A stretch of 17,611 nt of DNA, from NCBI GenBank assembly GCA_035457725.1, contig DATIBC010000017.1, positions 1-17,611 on the forward strand, written 5' to 3'. Shown piece after piece: positions 1-5,990 of this stretch. Each line of letters starts with the position of its first letter. Within the stretch, counting starts at the first letter, position 1. The position numbers and the translations under genes were made by a program. Source of the DNA: DATFES01 sp035457725 (GTDB taxonomy: Bacteria > Pseudomonadota > Alphaproteobacteria > CACIAM-22H2). Below the pieces are notes generated by a model, which had not been told where the DNA came from, ran no database searches, and worked only from the letters and a program-made list of their open reading frames with translations.

Positions 1-345
1 CGGGTCCGCCACCCCGCGCTTCCCGGCGACCCGGGCCACGCGCTATGGAAACGCGATTTCAGCGGCGCCAGCGGCTTGTTCAGTTTCGAAATCGCCGCGG
101 TCCCACGCGCTGCGCTCGCCGCCATGGTTGATCACATGGCCTATTTCGGCATGGGCTATAGCTGGGGCGGGTTCGAAAGCCTGATCCTGCCATCCGATCC
201 CGACCCCCGCCGTTCGGCGACAAAATGGCCCGAGAACTCGATCCTGATCCGCCTGCACGCCGGGCTCGAGGATCCCGATGACTTGATCGCCGATCTCCAC
301 GCCGGCTTCGAACGACTGAATTCCGCGATGAGCGCCAATCGATGA
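1..345 (+). CDS. metC: Cystathionine beta-lyase, C-terminal part (partial at left edge)
   Basis: The reading frame is open from base 1 and ends at TGA 343-345, giving the last 114 residues of a PLP-dependent Cys/Met-metabolism enzyme. The translation contains HPALPGDPGHALWKRDF, FSGASGLFSF, a YSWGGFESLILP segment and a closing SILIRLHAGLEDPDDLIADL. These match the C-terminal domain of bacterial cystathionine beta-lyases, which cleave cystathionine to homocysteine, pyruvate and ammonia in methionine synthesis. The PLP lysine lies upstream, outside the window, so catalysis cannot be checked. The SWGG.ESL segment favours MetC over gamma-synthases, but related lyases share this fold. The stop overlaps the hisI start in an ATGA arrangement, implying co-transcription and translational coupling. 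Confidence 0.9.
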   Translation, partial: RVRHPALPGDPGHALWKRDFSGASGLFSFEIAAVPRAALAAMVDHMAYFGMGYSWGGFESLILPSDPDPRRSATKWPENSILIRLHAGLEDPDDLIADLHAGFERLNSAMSANR

Positions 346-776
346 GCGCAACTCAGCCTTCCTCCTCCGGGCAACCGGCCACCATCGCCGAGTTGCTCGG
401 CTACATCGTTTTCGATGCCGATGGGCTCGTGCCCGCGGTGGCGCAGCAGCACGACACCGGCGAGGTGCTGATGGTGGCGTGGATGAATCGCCGCGCCATC
501 GAGGAGACGCTGCGCGCCGGCGAGGTCTGCTATTGGTCGCGCACGCGCATGGGTCTGTGGCGCAAGGGCGAAAGGTCGGGGCAGACACAGCGGTTGATCG
601 AACTCAGGATCGATTGCGACGGCGACACGCTGCTGCTGCTTGTCGATCAAACCGGCCTAGCGTGCCATACCGGGCGGCGGACCTGCTTCTTTCGCGCCGT
701 TCGTGATGGAAAACTACAGACCATCGCCCCGGTCGAAATCGATCCCGAGATTCTGTATGGCGGAAGATCGCCTTAG
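342..776 (+). CDS. hisI: Phosphoribosyl-AMP cyclohydrolase
   Basis: This 144-residue protein matches the single-domain PRA-CH family, which opens the adenine ring of phosphoribosyl-AMP in step 3 of histidine biosynthesis in the cytoplasm. Visible signatures are LMVAWMNRRAIEET, CYWSRTRMGLWRKGE, the metal-binding DCDGD at residues 91-95 and CHTGRRTCF at 108-116. The zinc cysteines expected for the family are present (Cys92, Cys108, Cys115). There is no HisE (pyrophosphohydrolase) domain, so it is the stand-alone form usual in Alphaproteobacteria. The ATG at 342 shares four bases with the metC stop. The 3' end overlaps the start of the downstream ModE-like gene by 20 bases. No other his gene is in the window. 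Confidence 0.95.
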   Translation: MSATQPSSSGQPATIAELLGYIVFDADGLVPAVAQQHDTGEVLMVAWMNRRAIEETLRAGEVCYWSRTRMGLWRKGERSGQTQRLIELRIDCDGDTLLLLVDQTGLACHTGRRTCFFRAVRDGKLQTIAPVEIDPEILYGGRSP

Positions 777-1128
777 ACTGCGCATAATTTTCGGCACCGG
801 CACCCCGCTCGGCCCCGGCAAGGCCGATCTGCTCGCCGCCATCGGACGAACCGGATCGATTTCGGCCGCGGGTCGTGAGCTCGGCATGTCTTATCGCCGG
901 GCGTGGATCCTCGTCCAGCAGATGAACGACGCCTTCCGCGGCAAGCTGGTGACGACCGGAATCGGCGGCCGCCGCGGCGGTGGCGCGCGGCTCACCGTGC
1001 TCGGCGCCGATGTTCTCAAGCGCTATCGCGCCATGGAAACGCGGGCAGCGGACGCGATCACCAGCGATCGACGCGCCTTCGCCCGGCTTCTCGCGCCATC
1101 GAGGATGCGACGCCGGGAGAGCGACTAA
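757..1128 (+). CDS. ModE-like molybdenum-responsive regulator, DNA-binding domain only
   Basis: This 123-residue protein is related to the N-terminal winged helix-turn-helix domain of ModE. Recognisable parts are LLAAIGRTGSISAAGRELGM, the recognition-helix stretch SYRRAWILVQQMN, and the wing GGRRGGGARLTVLGADVL. The molybdate-binding Mop/TOBE domains that make ModE about 260 residues are absent. The ATG at 757 is chosen because conserved sequence begins just after it; an in-frame start at 703 would add 18 unconserved residues buried in hisI. The gene lies inside the end of hisI by 20 bases, so it is probably transcribed with metC-hisI rather than from the mod promoter. A ModE-box-like palindrome 26 bases downstream of its stop is the likely target. 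Without a ligand domain, how it senses molybdate is not visible. Confidence 0.85.
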   Translation: MAEDRLRLRIIFGTGTPLGPGKADLLAAIGRTGSISAAGRELGMSYRRAWILVQQMNDAFRGKLVTTGIGGRRGGGARLTVLGADVLKRYRAMETRAADAITSDRRAFARLLAPSRMRRRESD

Positions 1129-1133
1129 GCGTG

Positions 1134-1162
1134 TTGGCATCGAGGAGGCGAACCGTTATATT
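1134..1162 (+). promoter_or_regulatory. Predicted sigma70-type promoter of modABC
   Basis: TTGGCA at 1134-1139 and TATATT at 1157-1162 are separated by exactly 17 bases, close to the sigma70 consensus. Transcription would start near 1168-1170, ahead of the GGAGG ribosome-binding site at 1183-1187 and the modA ATG at 1193. The -10 hexamer lies within the left arm of the adjacent palindrome, so a bound regulator would block RNA polymerase. No start site is known; this is prediction from the sequence. Confidence 0.6.
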
Positions 1163-1177
1163 CCATTGGATATAACG
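1154..1177. promoter_or_regulatory. ModE-box-like operator upstream of modA
   Basis: CGTTATAT (1154-1161) and ATATAACG (1170-1177) are perfect reverse complements around an 8-base spacer. This CGnTATAT...ATATAnCG layout resembles the known ModE operator, an inverted repeat of TATA-rich arms. It sits between the ModE-like gene and modA and covers the predicted -10 and start site, fitting repression of modABC when molybdate is plentiful. Confidence 0.8.
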
Positions 1178-1192
1178 ATATCGGAGGCAGCA

Positions 1193-1969
1193 ATGCCGTT
1201 GAAGGCGGTCACCTCGGCTCTGGCTGGATTGCTGCTCGCTTGGCGAATCGCGGTCGCCGCGGAGGCGCCGGTGATCGCCGTTGCGGCGAACATGACCGAG
1301 CCGATGCGCGAGATCGCCCAGGCGTTCGAGCGCGAGAACGGCGCCGTGGTCCGCTTGAGCTTTGGTTCCTCGGGGAACTTCGTTCGTCAGATCCAACAGG
1401 GCGCGCCCTTCGAGCTTTTCCTCGCGGCCGATGAAGACTCGATCGAACGCTTACGCGCGACGGGACAAGTCGCCGATCGAGGCGCCACATACGCCATCGG
1501 GCGTCTGGCGTTATTCGTCCCCGGCAGATCCTCGATCAAGGTTGATCCGGAACTCGCCGGGCTTGGCGAGGCGCTGCGGCTCGGCGGATTGCGCCGCTTG
1601 GCGATCGCCAATCCCGAACATGCGCCTTATGGCCGCGCGGCGGAGCAAGCGTTGCGCCACGCCGGATTGTGGGAGGCCTCCAGGTCCCGATTGGCGCTCG
1701 GCGAGAATATCGGCCAGACGGCGCAATTCGTGCTTACGGGCGCGGCCGATGCAGGGCTCATCGCCTATTCGATCGCTCTATCGCAAACCTTCAGGGACCG
1801 CGGCCGTTTCGCGGTGATCCCAGAGGCCGCGCATGACCCGATACGCCAGCGCATGGCGCTCCTTGCCGGCGCTGGTGACATTGCCCGTGGGCTCTACGAA
1901 TTCATGAGCGGCGCGACGGCGCGGCGCGTCCTCGAACGCTACGGCTACGCTGTGCCCGGAGCGCAGTGA
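1193..1969 (+). CDS. modA: Molybdate ABC transporter, periplasmic binding protein
   Basis: This 258-residue protein binds molybdate (or tungstate) in the periplasm and delivers it to ModB. The N-terminus has a signal peptide, with a hydrophobic stretch near residues 7-22 and a likely cleavage around AVA-AEAP. The mature part shows the ModA pattern: VIAVAANMTEPMREIAQAFE, LSFGSSGNFVRQIQQGAP, FELFLAADEDSIERL, IANPEHAPYGRAAEQAL and TGAADAGLIAYSIAL. The family's ligand-contacting serine region corresponds to FGSSGN. The ATG at 1193 is preferred because GGAGG lies 6-10 bases upstream and the signal peptide begins there; the frame stays open further upstream but that stretch overlaps the regulator gene. 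It is the first gene of modABC, under the palindromic operator. Confidence 0.93.
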   Translation: MPLKAVTSALAGLLLAWRIAVAAEAPVIAVAANMTEPMREIAQAFERENGAVVRLSFGSSGNFVRQIQQGAPFELFLAADEDSIERLRATGQVADRGATYAIGRLALFVPGRSSIKVDPELAGLGEALRLGGLRRLAIANPEHAPYGRAAEQALRHAGLWEASRSRLALGENIGQTAQFVLTGAADAGLIAYSIALSQTFRDRGRFAVIPEAAHDPIRQRMALLAGAGDIARGLYEFMSGATARRVLERYGYAVPGAQ

Positions 1970-1976
1970 CCCGGCC

Positions 1977-2645
1977 ATGGACTGGTCGGCGTTCCGGCTG
2001 TCGCTCGAACTGGCGTTCTGGACGTGCGGGCTCCTCTTGCCCGTCGGCATCCTGGTCGGGCGCGCTCTCGCGTGGCGCACCTTTCCCGGCAAGGTATTCG
2101 TCGAGGCGCTCATCGCGTTGCCGCTCGTCCTGCCGCCGACGGTGCTCGGCTTCTATCTCCTGATCGGTTTCGGCAAAGCGTCGTGGGCCGGACAGGCTTA
2201 CGAAGCGGTGATCGGAGAGCCATTGGTCTTCAGCTTCGCCGGGCTGGTCATCGCTTCGATGATCTTCAACCTGCCGTTCGTCGTGCAGCCAATGCAGCGC
2301 GCGTTCGCGGCGGTCGACCCGACGATCCGCGAGGCGGCATGGTGCTGCGGATTGTCGCGCTGGCGCGCCTTCCTGCGTATCGAAGCGCCGCTGGCTTGGC
2401 CGGGCATCCTTTCTGCTCTGGTGCTAACCTTTGCTCACACGCTAGGCGAGTTCGGCGTCGTCTTGATGGTCGGCGGCAACATTCCCGACGAGACGCGAAC
2501 CGTCGCCATCGCGATCTATGACCGCGTTCAGGCATTCGACGACCAGGCCGCCGGCGCCATGGCGGCGGTATTGCTGCTATTCTCGTTCGCCGCCATTGGA
2601 TTGGTGAACCTGCTGTCGTTGCGCGTCGGCCGTCGTCATGCCTGA
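1977..2645 (+). CDS. modB: Molybdate ABC transporter, permease
   Basis: This 222-residue inner-membrane permease has about five hydrophobic helices, the usual size and topology for ModB. The segment LIALPLVLPPTVLGFYLL is the well-conserved ModB hallmark. The cytoplasmic EAA loop, which docks onto ModC, is REAAWCCGLSRWRAFLRIEA (about residues 118-137). A later segment, HTLGEFGVVLMVGGNIP, is also typical of molybdate rather than sulfate permeases. It starts 7 bases after the modA stop and overlaps modC by 8 bases, so the three genes are one translationally coupled operon. A clear Shine-Dalgarno is not seen close to its ATG. Confidence 0.95.
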   Translation: MDWSAFRLSLELAFWTCGLLLPVGILVGRALAWRTFPGKVFVEALIALPLVLPPTVLGFYLLIGFGKASWAGQAYEAVIGEPLVFSFAGLVIASMIFNLPFVVQPMQRAFAAVDPTIREAAWCCGLSRWRAFLRIEAPLAWPGILSALVLTFAHTLGEFGVVLMVGGNIPDETRTVAIAIYDRVQAFDDQAAGAMAAVLLLFSFAAIGLVNLLSLRVGRRHA

Positions 2646-3789
2646 CGGCGCGTCTGGGGCGTTGAAGGTCGTTCTCGCCCAATCGGCGCCCATCCCGCTC
2701 GATGCGAGGCTTGAGGCGGCGCCTGGCCAATTGCTCGCCCTTGTCGGTCCGTCGGGAGCGGGCAAATCGACGATATTGCGCACTATCGCCGGATTGATTC
2801 GGACGCGGCAGGGTCGAATCGAATGTGCCGGCGCCGTGTGGTTCGACGCCGCCGCCGGGCTGTTTGAGCCGCCGCAGCGGCGTCGGGTCGGATACGTCTT
2901 TCAAAATTATGCGCTGTTTCCCCATCTGAGCGCGCTCGACAACGTGGCGATTGCGGTCGGCACCGCCGCTCGGCCGAAGTTGCGCGCCGGCGAATTGCTT
3001 GCCCTCGTCCATCTCGATGGTCTCGAGCATCGCCGGCCCGCCGAGCTCTCCGGCGGCCAACAGCAGCGCGTCGCGGTCGCTCGCGCGCTCGCCCGCGATC
3101 CAGCCGTGTTGCTGCTCGACGAGCCGTTCTCCGCCGTCGATCAGGTAACCCGGCGCAAGCTCCACCGCGAACTCGCGCAATTGCGTCGACAACTCAATCT
3201 GCCGATCGTTCTCGTGACCCACGATCTTGAGGAAGCCGCGGGACTCGCCGATCGAATGTGCATTCTTCATCACGGGCACACGTTGCAGTCCGGAGCACCG
3301 GCCGAAGTCATGAACCGTCCGGCTAGCGCCGAGGTGGCTCGCCTCGTCGATCTACCGAATGTCTTCGATGGCGAAGTCGTTGCCCACGACGCTGCCCTGC
3401 GGCGGACGCACTTGCGTTGGCGCGGTCGGACTCTCGAAGCCTTGCACGCTCCGGCCTTCGAGTCCGGTGCCCGAGTGACCTGGGTCATACCAGCAGCGGG
3501 GATCGTCTTGCACCGCCGCGACCGGCCGTCGCGCGGCGAGCGCGAGAACCCCATCGCGGGTATCGTCGGCGAGTGCCTTAGATTGGGCGAGATGACGGCG
3601 GTCACGCAGTTTGTCGACGGCAATGGCGCGACCAAACTCGCCTTCTCGATTCCAAGCCATGTCGCCGATCGTAATGGCATCGCCCCGGGGGCGGGCATAA
3701 CCGTTTCGCTCTTGAGCGAAGCGATCCACTTGATGTCGCGCGAGCGATCGACGGCGGCCAGCGAGCGCCGCGAGGCGGACGAGGACTGA
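2638..3789 (+). CDS. modC: Molybdate ABC transporter, ATP-binding protein
   Basis: This 383-residue cytoplasmic ATPase powers molybdate import. Motifs in order are Walker A GPSGAGKST (37-45), the Q-loop VFQNYALFPHL (88-98), signature LSGGQQQRVA (137-146), Walker B VLLLDEP (157-163), D-loop SAVD, and switch histidine in VTHDLEEA (H195). The C-terminal third (about 298-372) reads as a Mop/TOBE domain, with NPIAGIVGECLRLGEM and GAGITVSLLSEAIHLMS, the oxyanion-binding regulatory domain typical of ModC. This is the only Mop-type domain in the locus, because the neighbouring regulator lacks one. The ATG at 2638 overlaps the end of modB. Related sulfate and iron ATPases share the core, but context and TOBE domain support molybdate. 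Confidence 0.95.
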   Translation: MPDGASGALKVVLAQSAPIPLDARLEAAPGQLLALVGPSGAGKSTILRTIAGLIRTRQGRIECAGAVWFDAAAGLFEPPQRRRVGYVFQNYALFPHLSALDNVAIAVGTAARPKLRAGELLALVHLDGLEHRRPAELSGGQQQRVAVARALARDPAVLLLDEPFSAVDQVTRRKLHRELAQLRRQLNLPIVLVTHDLEEAAGLADRMCILHHGHTLQSGAPAEVMNRPASAEVARLVDLPNVFDGEVVAHDAALRRTHLRWRGRTLEALHAPAFESGARVTWVIPAAGIVLHRRDRPSRGERENPIAGIVGECLRLGEMTAVTQFVDGNGATKLAFSIPSHVADRNGIAPGAGITVSLLSEAIHLMSRERSTAASERREADED

Positions 3790-3790
3790 A

Positions 3791-3807
3791 CGACTCGGCG
3801 CGAGTCG
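3791..3807 (+). terminator. Small hairpin just after modC
   Basis: CGACTCG (3791-3797) and CGAGTCG (3801-3807) form a 7-bp perfect stem with a 3-base loop, starting 2 bases after the modC stop. It overlaps a second palindrome, GCGACGTCGC (3807-3816). There is no T-run, so it could be a transcript-end stabiliser or a weak terminator. Confidence 0.3.
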
Positions 3808-3919
3808 CGACGTCGCGCCATAGTTGGATCGGATGGCATCCGCGATTACGGCACAACCAAACTCGACCGGCGTTTGGCCATAATTCCATTCCAAGTCAGG
3901 CGGTTTTCCCGCATAGTAG

Positions 3920-3951
3920 ATCTTCAAGTAAAACATTAGATGAAGATTTTT
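3920..3951 (+). terminator. Possible weak terminator before the next gene pair
   Basis: ATCTTCA (3920-3926) pairs with TGAAGAT (3941-3947), followed by a run of T to 3951. The stem is AT-rich with a 14-base loop, so stability would be low. It lies in the AT-rich 160 bases between modC and the gene at 4015. Confidence 0.2.
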
Positions 3952-3975
3952 GCTCATTGATGCAGCGCGACTCGG

Positions 3976-3981
3976 TACAAT
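3976..3981 (+). promoter_or_regulatory. Candidate -10 element for the gene pair at 4015
   Basis: TACAAT at 3976-3981 is one base from the sigma70 -10 consensus and lies 39 bases before the GTG start at 4015. No -35 hexamer at ideal spacing is seen: TTGATG at 3957-3962 is only 13 bases away. A GGAG at 3999-4002 could serve as the ribosome-binding site. Confidence 0.3.
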
Positions 3982-4014
3982 TTCCAGGGCACCTCAACGG
4001 AGCGGGTCCAAGTC

Positions 4015-4623
4015 GTGGAAGGCATGCCGAAAGACGTCATCGACGCCGTCGGAGCGGTGGACATCTCGACCGCGGCCGAACGCCTGGGCATTTCGGTCCA
4101 GACGCTCGAAGGCGTGCTTGAACGCGGCCTTCTCAAAGGGTTCAAAGACGCCGACGGAAGATGGAAGGTCCTGCTCGAAGGAGGCCCGCAGCAAGGTGCC
4201 GGCGCAACACCGCACGTCTCGATTGCCCGCGAAACCGGCGGCGGTCCGGCTGCGACGCTATCGCGCATTCTCGACGACACGCGCTCGCCGCTCGAACGCG
4301 TGCTCGCCGAGCAGGTCGATTTTCTGCGCGTCCAACTGGCCGATCGTGACCGCGCGATCATCGACAAAGACGCGGTGATCGCCGATCTATCGCGCGCGTT
4401 GCGCGCGCTCCCGGCACCGGTACCGACAGGTGCGGCGGCCGACGGACTCGTCGCCCGGTTGGAAAGCGCCATCAACGCCGTGGCGCATCAACTGGGCCAA
4501 CAGTCGCGGGGCCGCGAGGTACGCTGGGCGATGTTCGGCATCGTCGCCGCAGTCGCCGTGGGCGCCTTCATATTGCTGGTCGTCGGCGGCCTGCTGCCGA
4601 TCGGGCGGCCGTCGGCAGGTTGA
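4015..4623 (+). CDS. Hypothetical HTH / coiled-coil / membrane-anchored protein
   Basis: The family of this 202-residue protein is not recognised. Residues about 13-50 (ISTAAERLGISVQTLEGVLE and a following KDADGRWKVLLEG) look like a MerR/excisionase-type helix-turn-helix. Residues about 90-130 are heptad-rich, with RVLAEQVDFLRVQLADRDRA and DAVIADLSRALRAL suggesting a coiled coil. A single membrane helix occupies about 172-195 (MFGIVAAVAVGAFILLVVGG), leaving a short tail. The order predicts a cytoplasmic DNA-binding-like head tethered to the inner membrane, probably as an oligomer. The GTG start at 4015 is supported by GGAG 12 bases upstream; ATG 4024 is an alternative. Its stop is 14 bases before the TAXI protein gene, so the two are likely co-expressed. 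Function unknown. Confidence 0.75.
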   Translation: MEGMPKDVIDAVGAVDISTAAERLGISVQTLEGVLERGLLKGFKDADGRWKVLLEGGPQQGAGATPHVSIARETGGGPAATLSRILDDTRSPLERVLAEQVDFLRVQLADRDRAIIDKDAVIADLSRALRALPAPVPTGAAADGLVARLESAINAVAHQLGQQSRGREVRWAMFGIVAAVAVGAFILLVVGGLLPIGRPSAG

Positions 4624-4637
4624 AGGGGTTGCGCGAC

Positions 4638-5813
4638 ATGTCGCACGTCAAATCGACGTTTCGGATCGCCAGCCTGGCCCTCGTCTGCCTCGCGGCCATC
4701 GCTTCAATAAGGATCGACACTCGCGCCCAAGCGCCGGCACCGGACCCTCAACCCACGGCGACGCGCGAGCCGCCGAAGCCGCGCCTCGGTCCCCTCGATG
4801 TCGGCATCGTCGCCAGCGGCGTGTCAGGCGGCGGGCTACGTGTGATTGCCGATCTTGCCGCAGTCCTCGATGACGACAAACTGCGTGTGCTTCCAATTAT
4901 CGGGCGTGGCGGAATCGAGAACGTCGAAGATCTGTTTCGCACCCGGCGGGCCGATGCCGCGTTGGTCCAACTCGACGTATTGGCCCACTTGCGGCGCGAC
5001 CCGGCCTTTTCCGGCGCCGATCGGCACCTGCAGTACGTGGCGAAGCTCCACAACGAAGAAATACATCTGTTGGTCCGCGACACCGTGGGCAGCGTTGGTG
5101 ACCTCGCCGGCCAAAAGGTCAGCGTCGGCACCGAGAGCGTGGGCGCGATCACCGCGGCGCCGCTGTTCGATGCGCTGGGCATCCGTGTCGAGTTGACCGT
5201 CGACGATCCGATGCTCGCCCTCGAGAAGCTGCGCAAGGGAGAAATCGCCGCCATGCTTTTCGTGTCGGCGAAACCCGCCCCGCTCCTGGCCGGGCTGCGC
5301 GATACGGATCGCCTTCGTCTTGTCGCATTGCCGGCGCTGCCAAGTTTGTTCGAGGTTTATCTGCCGACGCGACTCGAAACGAACGACTACCCGCGCTTGA
5401 TCGCGCCGGATAAGCCGATCGAGACGCTCGCGATCGGCGTCGCATTGCTTGTCGTTCCGGGCGAGCCGGGCGGCGAGCGCGCGGCCAAGCTCGCCCGCTT
5501 CACCGAGGCGATGTTCACGCGCATCAGCGACCTGCAGCGCTCGCCCCGCCACCCCAAATGGCGCGAAGTTAGCCTGTCGGCGCAGATCCCCGGGTGGACG
5601 CGGTTCAAGCCGGCGCAAGACTGGCTCGCTCGCAACGCCCCGAGTTTGGCCCAGGCTACGCCGGAGGGGGTGAATCCGGCGCACCGCGAACTGTTCGAGA
5701 GGTTTTTCGCCAGCGAAGGGCGCATGACCGGCAGCACCGACCGGCTTTCCGATCGCGACCGCGACGAACTGTTTCAACGTTTCCTGCGCTGGAAAAGCAC
5801 GTTCGAGAACTAG
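4638..5813 (+). CDS. TAXI-family (TRAP-associated) periplasmic solute-binding protein
   Basis: This 391-residue exported protein starts with a signal peptide: a basic start, a hydrophobic core SLALVCLAAIASI, and probable cleavage after TRAQA near residue 32. The body follows the TAXI/NMT1-like binding-protein pattern, with LDVGIVASGVSGGGLRVIADLA, EDLFRTRRADAALVQLDVL, LQYVAKLHNEEIHLLVRD, DLAGQKVSVGTESVGA and ALEKLRKGEIAAMLFVSAKP. The ligand is unknown. It is longer than most TAXI proteins (about 320 residues), with a C-terminal region (about 300-390) rich in charged residues. ATG 4638 is chosen because AAGGGG lies about 9 bases upstream; TTG 4620 in the same frame overlaps the previous stop and is less likely. 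No TRAP DctQM permease gene is adjacent, which is odd for a transporter component. Confidence 0.8.
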   Translation: MSHVKSTFRIASLALVCLAAIASIRIDTRAQAPAPDPQPTATREPPKPRLGPLDVGIVASGVSGGGLRVIADLAAVLDDDKLRVLPIIGRGGIENVEDLFRTRRADAALVQLDVLAHLRRDPAFSGADRHLQYVAKLHNEEIHLLVRDTVGSVGDLAGQKVSVGTESVGAITAAPLFDALGIRVELTVDDPMLALEKLRKGEIAAMLFVSAKPAPLLAGLRDTDRLRLVALPALPSLFEVYLPTRLETNDYPRLIAPDKPIETLAIGVALLVVPGEPGGERAAKLARFTEAMFTRISDLQRSPRHPKWREVSLSAQIPGWTRFKPAQDWLARNAPSLAQATPEGVNPAHRELFERFFASEGRMTGSTDRLSDRDRDELFQRFLRWKSTFEN

Positions 5814-5950
5814 AAATCGATCCGCACAGACGGAATAACCGACTTTCCCCACGCCCGTCGTCCCTCGTCAGGCTCGAGGCGAATGAGCTTGGAGGCGAGC
5901 GGTGCAAATGAGGCGATGCAGTTCGGTGGCGCTTGGATAGATCATGCCCT

Positions 5951-5990
5951 AGCGTCGGGCGCCAAGCCGCCAGGCGACGCTTATTGTTGA
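5951..5990. terminator. Possible terminator between convergent genes
   Basis: AGCGTCG (5951-5957) pairs with CGACGCT (5975-5981), and on the + strand a T-rich stretch TTATTGTT follows. The stem sits in the 167-base gap between the convergent TAXI gene and the AAA+ gene, touching the latter's TAA stop (complement of 5981-5983). The inner loop is GC-rich with further partial pairing. Confidence 0.35.

Noticed and set aside
2266..3279. 337-codon ORF on the - strand opposite modB/modC
   Set aside because: It is a GC-rich shadow of two clearly identified genes, with no recognisable domain.
3352..3957. 201-codon antisense ORF over modC and the following gap, beginning MSKNLHLMFYLK
   Set aside because: Most of it lies opposite modC and reads as arginine-rich shadow sequence. 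The first ~56 codons fall in the intergenic gap and look less shadow-like, so a gene fragment there is possible, but no family is recognised.
4836..5852. 338-codon ORF on the - strand opposite the TAXI gene
   Set aside because: The + strand frame has a signal peptide, a ribosome-binding site and family motifs; this one has none.
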